Shown: positions 19,134 to 26,309 of the stretch, piece after piece
Numbering within the stretch: the stretch's first letter is position 1
Layout: every line of letters starts with the position of its first letter
DNA from: Gammaproteobacteria bacterium
GTDB taxonomy: Bacteria; Pseudomonadota; Gammaproteobacteria; JAADGQ01
NCBI GenBank assembly: GCA_021648145.1
Contig: JAKITI010000005.1
Span: forward strand, 1-64,000
DNA: 64,000 nucleotides
Direction of reading: 5' to 3'
The notes under the pieces: generated by a model
What the model was told of the DNA's origin: nothing
Seen by the model: only the letters and a program-made list of their open reading frames with translations
Database searches by the model: none
Translations under genes and position numbers: made by a program

Positions 19134-19676
19134 TCAATACCTTCCATGTTGCTTGCTAATATAGTTCGTCAATTCAACATGTTGAATATTCATTCGCAAA
19201 ATTATTTCATGCATATCACGCATAATGGCTTTCATCACTTTATAAACAAGGCGCGGTTCCGTATCCATCAAGCTTTCGAAATCCATTCGTTCAAAGCTGT
19301 ATACGCGCGATTCACCTCTCGAAATTATTGAAGCAGTATGTGGCTTTCCAGTCACAAAACTTAAAGCCCCTGCAATACTTCCAGCTTTGCGTGTATCCAG
19401 CGTCACACAGCCCTGAACATCTGATTTTGCAACGACCAGCGTTCCACTCATAACTCCATACAAATATTGGCTATCGCAACCCTCTTTAATCAGATAAGCT
19501 TTATCTTTTAAAACGTGAAGCTCGACAATACCAATCAGTTTCCTGCATTCATCATCATCCAGCTCTTCGCTCAGAGAAGAATCTCTGACCGCATTAAAAA
19601 GTTCTTGATCCAGAGAGCGCTGCTCTGTTTCATTCGATTCATCCGAGTCGGTCACTCGTAACACAGTATCAAACAT
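19134..19676 (-). CDS. Cyclic-nucleotide-binding-domain protein
   Basis: A 180-residue protein with one Crp-type cNMP-binding beta-roll (about 45-150). Visible parts are DKAYLIKEGCDSQYLYGVMS and GSIAGALSFVTGKPHTASII, the latter in the position of the phosphate-binding cassette, though the canonical Arg-Ala pair is replaced by TAS. A helical C-terminal tail follows, but no helix-turn-helix, so it is not a Crp-like transcription factor. The ATG at 19676 has GGAG eight bases upstream. It may be a stand-alone sensor; ligand and partner are unknown. Confidence 0.75.
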   Translation of the reverse strand: MFDTVLRVTDSDESNETEQRSLDQELFNAVRDSSLSEELDDDECRKLIGIVELHVLKDKAYLIKEGCDSQYLYGVMSGTLVVAKSDVQGCVTLDTRKAGSIAGALSFVTGKPHTASIISRGESRVYSFERMDFESLMDTEPRLVYKVMKAIMRDMHEIILRMNIQHVELTNYISKQHGRY

Positions 19677-19830
19677 GTTTCTTTCTCCGTATATCATTAA
19701 AATTATTAAGAGATCACTTTATTATTAAAGTTCATCACCTGTTCGTGAGCATCATCACATAAATTGTATTATCTATTTTTCAATCTATTTAACGGGTTAT
19801 TCCAACACTATTTTATGAAAGTAATATGAC

Positions 19831-19860
19831 AAAAAAAACCTCACTCCAAAAGGAGTAAGG
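19831..19860 (-). terminator. Intrinsic terminator downstream of the caspase-like gene
   Basis: Read on the minus strand, CCTTACTCC and GGAGTGAGG form a 9-bp stem with one G-U pair and a TTTT loop, followed by eight T. It lies about 130 bases after the stop of the caspase-like gene and probably ends that transcript. Confidence 0.8.
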
Positions 19861-19990
19861 CTTCATTATCGGCATAGCTAATTAAAACTATAGCCACGAC
19901 TCAGATTCTTTCTGAAGTCCAGCACTTCTACGTTAAAACCAACAGTTTACATATTTACGCTCACATTTTTCACTTTGAACAATTACAAAC

Positions 19991-22036
19991 TTACTTCACA
20001 GGCACAAAAAGAAATTCACCCGACTCATGCCCGCCGTGACGAATGGGGGCATATTGAGGCGTTTGTTCAATATTGAATTTTGCTGCTGTTATATGCACTT
20101 TATCAGCCACATCACGATAGACTTTATAACCTTCCATTATATTTTCATTAGACTCCAGAGAATCAAAAAATGCTTGAGCGAAAATAGAGTGGCTACCACC
20201 ACCGCTGTCCATTACGGGCTTTATTCCTCCTGATGTTAACACTGTTCTCGAACGTGTTTTGGCCATGACACCCATCCATTTTTGACGCACTTCATCCGTC
20301 AGATCAATATCGAGTCTAGCAAGAGATGAGCGTGTTAATGAACCCGAATAACAAGAGTCAGCAACCACCAGCACATGCTTGGCTTTCATTGCATTTAACT
20401 GCTCTGTAATTGAGATATTGGAGATCCAGTTTGCAGTACTATTCGGCTCTGCATCCACAGGCAGCCAATACCCCTGCATATTAATCCGATCAATCTCACC
20501 ATGGCCTGCGTAATAGATCAGCAAGTTATCCTGATCGGTTAACTGCTCACGCAACCTGTTTAATTCAGACAAAATATCATATCGCGTTGCATTCAATAAC
20601 AGGCTTGTTTTAAACCCATACTGATCTCGTAATACTTTTTCAGCGCGCTCAGCATCTGATACAGCAGTGGCCAAGTCAGGCATTTTTGGATATCGGTTAT
20701 TACCAATAATCAAAGCATAGTAAGAGCCAAAATCAATTGAACTCACACGCCGTGACTGCGCTTTATCCAGAGGTTTTGTAACTGTTGCAGGGGCATTACG
20801 AAATTTAGGGATGAACATGAAATCAACAGTGGCTCGTCTGCCTTGTTTATCGACAGCAACCACTGAGACTGCTGTATCTGTTTTTTCAATCTCAATATTG
20901 GCTTTGAAGACATTATTATGTGCCAGTTTTTGAGGTTGATCATTCACTGTAATCGCAAGAATTCCAGCCGGTGCCGTCACTTTACCCACAATTAGACGCT
21001 CTTTCACGAAAGTACGTAATTTCACACTGGGAACTCCACGAGTCACCACAACAGGCGGGTCAATGATTTCTATAACAGGCCCTGCCAACTCAGAGTCCTG
21101 ATTTTCACTTAGCTGATGCTCTTGAACCTTAACTGATTCCAGCTCTTTTTTAAGTCCAGTTTTTTGCTGTTTAAGCTCTGTCTGGAGCCAGTCCAGCTCT
21201 TTCTGCTGAGTTATAATTTTTGCTTCTTCCTGTACCAACTCCTGTTTTACAGCTTTTAACTTACTCTTGGCGCCCTCTGTATTTAGAGATTTTAACTGTT
21301 TATTTAAACGTACAACTCTGTTTTCTGCTGTGCTTAAGGCTGTTTTACGTAATTTGAGTTTTTTCTCGGTTTTATCCAGTTGCTGGCGAAGTAATTGTGC
21401 CTCTTGTTTACGGCGCTCAATCTCTTCTCTTAATTTTTGAGTTTTTTGCTCCACCTGTGATGCCACTGTGACTTCAATGGTTGATGAAAACTCCAGATCA
21501 TCATCCGTAAGACCTGATGCTTTACGATACCAATTCAGTGCTTTCGCAACATCTTTCTCAATACCCAGACCTTTTTCATACATATAACCCAAATTAATTT
21601 GAGCGCTGGAGTAATTTTGTTCGGCTGCTTTTTTATACCAGGCATACGCAGATTGATAATCAGACTGAGTACCCAGCCCCTTTTCATAAATTTCACCGAC
21701 ATTGGTTTGCGCTTCTGGATCCCCCGCTTTAGCGCCATCAAGCCAAACTTTTAATGCCGTCCGATAATCAGAACGATCATAAGCGACATATTCCCCACCC
21801 CGAATTTCACAATCAATGGCAGATGTTTTGATCGGAAGGCGCGGTGTCAGGTAGCTCATTTGGCCACCTAATTTACGCACTTGCCCCGGCAACAAACAAT
21901 CTACAATGAACAATTTTTCAACATCGACTTGTTTATTAGCCGAAGTCATACCCACTTGTTTCACCTGTTGCGCACAACCTACGACCGCCACCGTCATCAA
22001 CGCCACAACAACACTCAGTGTTAATTTGTTCACCAT
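19991..22036 (-). CDS. Caspase-like (peptidase C14) lipoprotein with Sel1 repeats and coiled coil
   Basis: A 681-residue lipoprotein with several parts. A signal peptide ends in lipobox VVGC (Cys21). Two Sel1-type TPR repeats follow at about 95-175 (AQTNVGEIYEKGLGTQSDY, AQINLGYMYEKGLGIEKD). Then come a long Lys/Glu/Gln-rich coiled coil at about 190-310, a beta-rich linker, and a caspase-fold domain from about 435. The catalytic His512 is in YYAGHGE and Cys562 in VADSCYSG, so it is probably an active cysteine peptidase. The ATG at 22036 (MVNKLTLSVV) follows AGGTGA. It lies 54 bases after a small membrane protein gene on the same strand. Role unknown; caspase-fold proteins in bacteria have been linked to signalling or cell death. 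Confidence 0.85.
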   Translation of the reverse strand: MVNKLTLSVVVALMTVAVVGCAQQVKQVGMTSANKQVDVEKLFIVDCLLPGQVRKLGGQMSYLTPRLPIKTSAIDCEIRGGEYVAYDRSDYRTALKVWLDGAKAGDPEAQTNVGEIYEKGLGTQSDYQSAYAWYKKAAEQNYSSAQINLGYMYEKGLGIEKDVAKALNWYRKASGLTDDDLEFSSTIEVTVASQVEQKTQKLREEIERRKQEAQLLRQQLDKTEKKLKLRKTALSTAENRVVRLNKQLKSLNTEGAKSKLKAVKQELVQEEAKIITQQKELDWLQTELKQQKTGLKKELESVKVQEHQLSENQDSELAGPVIEIIDPPVVVTRGVPSVKLRTFVKERLIVGKVTAPAGILAITVNDQPQKLAHNNVFKANIEIEKTDTAVSVVAVDKQGRRATVDFMFIPKFRNAPATVTKPLDKAQSRRVSSIDFGSYYALIIGNNRYPKMPDLATAVSDAERAEKVLRDQYGFKTSLLLNATRYDILSELNRLREQLTDQDNLLIYYAGHGEIDRINMQGYWLPVDAEPNSTANWISNISITEQLNAMKAKHVLVVADSCYSGSLTRSSLARLDIDLTDEVRQKWMGVMAKTRSRTVLTSGGIKPVMDSGGGSHSIFAQAFFDSLESNENIMEGYKVYRDVADKVHITAAKFNIEQTPQYAPIRHGGHESGEFLFVPVK

Positions 22037-22090
22037 CACTCTCACCTTTTTTGTAATTATTGACCTATAACACCACACATCAACCGACCA

Positions 22091-22582
22091 TTATGAGTGG
22101 GATGATTTTTCACCTACTCTAGAATTCAACAGTTTTAACAGTTTCAATCTTTGCTTCGGTTCAAACAAATAATAGTCTATAACATCAATAGCCCCTCTAC
22201 GCTCATTCAACTTTATTATTTTTCTAAAAGCACCTCGTACAGTTATTTTTGTAACTTCACTCCAAGAATACTTTTTTTCCCCACCAAACTCTTGAAAAGT
22301 TATACCTTTGTCATCAAGTACCAAGAGGGGTAAATCATATTTTAATAGTTTTATATTGACCCAGTAGTGACCTACCGAATATATCAGCATAACTACAAGC
22401 ATAAAGACAGCGCCAAGTGCAATTTTATTAACGTTAATAGGTGTTGATTGATCAAAGAAGCCAATTGCTACGTTCGCAGCTACTGCACCAACGACAGTCA
22501 GAAATGCCATTTCAAGATTTTTTATTACAGCATTAAATAAATATTGCCACTTTGTTGTAATAAATTCGTATTTATCAGACAT
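22091..22582 (-). CDS. Small membrane protein with PH-like C-terminal domain
   Basis: A 163-residue protein with two membrane segments (about 20-42 and 53-75) and a soluble C-terminal region, LVLDDKGITFQEFGGEKKYS and WSEVTKITV, that reads like a bacterial PH-like domain. Start MSDKYEFITTKW at 22582 follows AGAGG; an upstream in-frame start 30 codons earlier is less likely. It sits between the caspase-like gene and the third secreted paralogue, all on the minus strand, so the three may share a transcript. I cannot name a function. Confidence 0.6.
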   Translation of the reverse strand: MSDKYEFITTKWQYLFNAVIKNLEMAFLTVVGAVAANVAIGFFDQSTPINVNKIALGAVFMLVVMLIYSVGHYWVNIKLLKYDLPLLVLDDKGITFQEFGGEKKYSWSEVTKITVRGAFRKIIKLNERRGAIDVIDYYLFEPKQRLKLLKLLNSRVGEKSSHS

Positions 22583-22707
22583 AAAACCTCTAGTTTCTAC
22601 TGGGAATCTTGTTGTTCCCTTAGTGTTTGACAGTCTAACAATAATTACCGCAAAGCTCGTGCAATACACCACATAAAGTTACAATATTTTCAGAATGAAT
22701 TAATTTA

Positions 22708-23649
22708 CTATTCAATAGGGCCTTCTACAACGTCCCACACCTCTTTAAGTAAACTTTTTGCGCTTCCCACATACTGGTATGTTCCTGCTTCATATTTCCA
22801 AGTGGTAAAATCTTGACCGATACCCCCATCACCTTGATCAACCCAGCCCGCACCTGGCGTATAGGTATAACGACCTCCAGTCACATTGGAACCTCCCGCC
22901 TGGCTGTCAATGGCCATATCGAAGTAACCAGACCCAGGGCTCTCCAGAGGCAGATCAGGGTCACTAATTTTCATGATGTTTATAATTTCACCGGCAAGCG
23001 CATCATTATCATATGCGCTATTACTCATATCCAACTCAAAAAAACTTTGCATATATTCAGCGCTATCATTAATTTGCTGAGTAATTTTGGGTTTTAATTT
23101 CAGGTCAGCTTTAATAAATTCATAACAAAAAGCAGCACCACCACAACTCCAGGTACGGTTTTTTTCATCCCACTCGCCACCCATAACCTGACGCATCACA
23201 ACTTTTGTTGGATCACCCGTACCATTTCCAGTAAATTCAACGCCATTGCCTGGATTGCGTCCTAACGGGTCAAATCCGTTTCCACTTTGCTGCTCATAAT
23301 TACTCAAACGATAAGCCGATGGTTTTCCACCGCTATTAGAGTAGCTCCCTCCCGCACTTTCAACATAAATTTCATAAGCAAAACCTGTTGCAGGATCACC
23401 AATAATCTGATGCCAATACTGCACACCATCCACCATTACAAGATCTTGAAAAAATGGTGTGTCATCCGGTTCAGCCGCACCCGAATCACACATATCACCA
23501 AAACCTCCTCCCACACCACAATTTCCTGGCATTCCAGTATTACCGCCAGGCTGGAAATTTAACGGTCGGGGAAAATCCGAAAAAGCAGGATGTGAATAAA
23601 ATAATGTCAGCAATAAAATAATCAGCACATGCTTTGCAGTAAGCCGCAT
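22708..23649 (-). CDS. Secreted protein of the unrecognised family, copy 3 (short form)
   Basis: A 313-residue relative of the two tandem genes at the left end. The signal peptide MRLTAKHVLIILLLTLFYSH ends near AFS, without the long leader of copies 1 and 2. Family blocks are kept: DDTPFFQ, YWHQIIGDPATGFAYEIY, GGKPSAY, SGNGFDPLGRNP, TGDPTKVVMRQVMGGEW, WSCGG, KPKITQQIN, ISDPDLP and TGGRYTY. It lacks the last 20-25 residues, including the terminal cysteines. GGAGG lies five bases before the ATG. It lies on the same strand as the PH-like protein and the caspase lipoprotein. Function unknown. Confidence 0.8.
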   Translation of the reverse strand: MRLTAKHVLIILLLTLFYSHPAFSDFPRPLNFQPGGNTGMPGNCGVGGGFGDMCDSGAAEPDDTPFFQDLVMVDGVQYWHQIIGDPATGFAYEIYVESAGGSYSNSGGKPSAYRLSNYEQQSGNGFDPLGRNPGNGVEFTGNGTGDPTKVVMRQVMGGEWDEKNRTWSCGGAAFCYEFIKADLKLKPKITQQINDSAEYMQSFFELDMSNSAYDNDALAGEIINIMKISDPDLPLESPGSGYFDMAIDSQAGGSNVTGGRYTYTPGAGWVDQGDGGIGQDFTTWKYEAGTYQYVGSAKSLLKEVWDVVEGPIE

Positions 23650-23770
23650 ACAACCTCCTAATGAAAACAGGTAATATCTGACTTACTCTATCGACAATTC
23701 AGATGACTTTTATAAATATCTGAATGAGAGATTCATCCCATTTCTTTCAAAAAACAGATGTTGTCAGGCA

Positions 23771-23808
23771 AAAAAATACCCCGTCCTAAAAGTAGGAAAG
23801 GGTATTTT
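23771..23808. terminator. Two-tier intrinsic terminator after ilvD
   Basis: AAAATACCC (23773-23781) pairs with GGGTATTTT (23800-23808), enclosing a second stem TCCTA/TAGGA. A-run and T-run flank it, so it can end ilvD transcripts on the minus strand and act the other way too. Confidence 0.85.
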
Positions 23809-23831
23809 AATTGCGTTACGCGATATTAGAG

Positions 23832-25667
23832 CTAGATGTTTCGTACCGCCCCTTTTGAAGCAGATGTTGCCATCGAAGCATAAGCACGCAATGCTTTCGA
23901 AACATAACGCTCACGATTTTCCGGCTGCCATGCAAGACTTCCTTTCGCCTCCATCACTGAGCGGCGCTTTGCCAATTTCTCATCAGAGATATCCAGGTGA
24001 ATGGTTCGGTTTGGAATATCAATATTAATGGTATCTCCCTCTTCAACCAGACCAATCGCTCCACCTTCAGCCGCTTCAGGCGATACATGACCAATCGACA
24101 AACCCGATGTGCCTCCCGAAAAACGCCCATCGGTCAGAAGCGCACAAACTGCACCCAAACCTTGAGATTTCAGGTAGGTTGTCGGATAGAGCATTTCCTG
24201 CATTCCAGGGCCACCGCGTGGCCCTTCGTAACGCACGACAACCACGTCACCCGCTTGAATACTGTCATTCAACATCGCTTCAACAGCCGCTTCTTGGCTC
24301 TCCATCACGCGTGCTCTGCCTGAAAATTTCAAAATACTATCATCAACACCGGCTGTTTTTACCACACAGCCCTCCTCCGCAATATTGCCAAACAGTACAG
24401 CTAAACCACCATCCAGACTGTAAGCATGCTCTTTATCACGGATACAACCATTTTTACGATCCTGATCCAGTGAAGGATAATAAGAGTCTTGAGAGAATGC
24501 TTCAGTTGTTGGAACTCCACCTGGAGCAGCTTTGAAAAATACTTCAACATCTTGAGATGAATTCAGCTGAACATCCCATTGATCAATCGCATCACCCAAA
24601 GTTTTAGTATGAACCGTCGGAACATCACGATGAATCAAACCGGCACGATCCAGCTCGCCAAGAATACTCATAACGCCGCCTGCACGGTGAACATCCTCAA
24701 CATGATACTTAGGCGTACTGGGTGCAACTTTGCACAAATTAGGCACGACACGCGACAGGCGATCAATATCATCCATCGTAAAATCAATTTCACCTTCTTG
24801 TGCTGCGGCCAACAGGTGCAATATCGTATTCGTTGAACCACCCATCGAAATATCCAGGCTCATCGCATTTTCAAACGCATTAAAATTAGCAATATTTCGA
24901 GGCAGCACCGAGTCATCGCCTTGCTCATAATAGCGTTTAGCCAAGCCAACAATGCTGCGACCCGCTTCAAGAAACAGCTCTTTGCGCCGAGCATGGGTGG
25001 CCACCAAAGTACCATTACCTGGCAGAGACAACCCTAACGCTTCTGTTAAGCAGTTCATCGAGTTGGCGGTAAACATGCCAGAGCATGAGCCACAGGTTGG
25101 ACAAGCCGAGCGTTCCATCTGCAAGCTATCTTCATCACTCACATCATGGCTTGCACCAGCGACCATCGCATCCACCAAGTCCAGGTGAATTTCCTGCCCC
25201 CCTTTTTGAATTTTTCCTGCCTCCATGGGGCCACCAGAAACAAAAATCACCGGAATATTCAAACGTAATGCAGCGTTCATCATGCCCGGAGTAATCTTGT
25301 CGCAATTGGAAATACAAACAATCGCATCCGCACAATGTGCATTCACCATATACTCCACAGAATCGGCAATGATTTCACGTGAGGGTAAACTGTAGAGCAT
25401 TCCAGCATGCCCCATGGCGATTCCATCATCAATCGCGATAGTATTAAACTCTTTAGCAATACCGCCCGCTTTTTCAATCTCCCGTGCAACCAATTGACCC
25501 ATGTCTTTCAGATGAACGTGACCCGGAACAAACTGTGTAAAAGAGTTCGCCACCGCAATCAGTGGTTTATCAAAATCCCCTTCTTTCACTCCTGTGGCAC
25601 GCCACAAAGCACGAGCACCGGCCATATTGCGGCCATGAAAAGTGGTTCTGGAACGATATTCTGGCAT
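23832..25667 (-). CDS. ilvD: Dihydroxy-acid dehydratase
   Basis: Iron-sulfur enzyme of valine, leucine and isoleucine synthesis that dehydrates 2,3-dihydroxy acids to 2-keto acids. The 611 residues match the long bacterial type. Cluster cysteines are visible in [12 protein letters not shown] and [19 protein letters not shown], with [10 protein letters not shown] and [15 protein letters not shown] further on. The ATG is preceded by GAGGAG. On its strand a perfect 16-bp hairpin lies 37 bases upstream. No other ilv gene is in the window. Confidence 0.97.
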   Translation of the reverse strand: MPEYRSRTTFHGRNMAGARALWRATGVKEGDFDKPLIAVANSFTQFVPGHVHLKDMGQLVAREIEKAGGIAKEFNTIAIDDGIAMGHAGMLYSLPSREIIADSVEYMVNAHCADAIVCISNCDKITPGMMNAALRLNIPVIFVSGGPMEAGKIQKGGQEIHLDLVDAMVAGASHDVSDEDSLQMERSACPTCGSCSGMFTANSMNCLTEALGLSLPGNGTLVATHARRKELFLEAGRSIVGLAKRYYEQGDDSVLPRNIANFNAFENAMSLDISMGGSTNTILHLLAAAQEGEIDFTMDDIDRLSRVVPNLCKVAPSTPKYHVEDVHRAGGVMSILGELDRAGLIHRDVPTVHTKTLGDAIDQWDVQLNSSQDVEVFFKAAPGGVPTTEAFSQDSYYPSLDQDRKNGCIRDKEHAYSLDGGLAVLFGNIAEEGCVVKTAGVDDSILKFSGRARVMESQEAAVEAMLNDSIQAGDVVVVRYEGPRGGPGMQEMLYPTTYLKSQGLGAVCALLTDGRFSGGTSGLSIGHVSPEAAEGGAIGLVEEGDTINIDIPNRTIHLDISDEKLAKRRSVMEAKGSLAWQPENRERYVSKALRAYASMATSASKGAVRNI

Positions 25668-25703
25668 GAGTTACTCCTCTTCTAAAACGACCATCTTTAA
25701 AAC

Positions 25704-25748
25704 CTATAAAACGCAGTTGAACCTCTGTAGTACAACTGCGTTTTATAG
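25704..25748. repeat. Perfect 16-bp inverted repeat upstream of ilvD
   Basis: CTATAAAACGCAGTTG (25704-25719) and CAACTGCGTTTTATAG (25733-25748) are exact inverted copies around a 13-base loop. It lies in the leader or promoter of ilvD on the minus strand and on the right is followed by sequence with decayed genes. It may be a leader hairpin, a terminator for minus-strand transcription coming from the right, or the end of a lost mobile element. Confidence 0.7.
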
Positions 25749-25801
25749 ATTAAAGCTTTTTTCTAAATCATACAAATAGCTACAGATTTTAAGTAGCTTC
25801 C

Positions 25802-25924
25802 ATGCCAGACAGCTCCCTTCACATACTTAAATCTGACTCAAAAACCGTCCGTCAAACCTCAGTGGAAGCGGTGAAGCTCACAGACGCTATTAATCGGGGC
25901 AGGCTGTACCCCATCAATATGTAG
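25802..25924 (+). other. Short open reading frame, possibly a gene remnant
   Basis: Forty codons from ATG, with a C-terminal part SVEAVKLTDAINRGRLYPIN that looks protein-like. There is no ribosome-binding site and a stop lies just upstream in frame. It lies between two perfect palindromes. It might be the 3' end of a lost gene; I do not recognise a family with confidence. Confidence 0.2.
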
Positions 25925-25946
25925 TTGCAAGCAGTGTGATGAACGT

Positions 25947-25970
25947 CATATGAAATTATTTTTTCATATG
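25947..25970. repeat. Perfect 9-bp inverted repeat
   Basis: CATATGAAA (25947-25955) and TTTCATATG (25962-25970) around a six-base A/T loop. It lies in the gene-free stretch between ilvD and the secreted-protein gene at 26310. Operator, hairpin and element end are all possible. Confidence 0.5.
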
Positions 25971-26128
25971 CGAGACTTAAAGCAACTCATTAATTTGAAA
26001 GTTTTATTTGTTAATGAAGAGAGCTCAATAAAATTAATTTAGAGAATAGTTTATAGGGCATGGACTGGGAAAATTTCCCCCTGTCTTCCCACAGTTTAAA
26101 TGTTTGATTGTAGTGGACAAGTAATTTT

Positions 26129-26273
26129 GGCTACGGGTGTTGTTCAAGCCAATGGTGATTTCACCGTCACAGTGCCGGACGACGCAACACTGGTGACATT
26201 AACCACAACCCTTGAAAACCAGACATCAACAATTGATGTCAATATCGACGCAGACTTCAGCACATCAATAACC
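26129..26273 (+). repeat. Direct repeat, left copy
   Basis: This 145-base segment recurs at 28484-28634 with few substitutions and one six-base insertion. The right copy encodes the C-terminal tail of the protein at 26310-28643, so the left copy is a detached duplicate of that tail. Confidence 0.85.
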
Positions 26274-26282
26274 ACCCAATAA
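26129..26282 (+). pseudogene. Remnant 3' end of a secreted-protein gene
   Basis: The reading frame GVVQANGDFTVTV to the stop at 26280-26282 copies the last 50 or so residues of the protein encoded at 26310-28643 (GVVQANGDFTITV...). Nothing upstream matches the body of that protein, so only the tail survives. It stops 27 bases before the next gene, the same relation that gene has to its own downstream neighbour. This suggests a former tandem array that lost most of one member. Confidence 0.65.
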
Positions 26283-26309
26283 TCCGCTCATACGCAGGAG
26301 TAATTTATA

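Noticed and set aside
19134-19676. Crp/Fnr-type transcription factor
   Set aside because: The cyclic-nucleotide domain is present but the C-terminal part is too short and has no helix-turn-helix.
24107-24535. Open frame of 142 codons opposite ilvD
   Set aside because: Antisense to a highly conserved enzyme; composition is that of a mirrored coding sequence.
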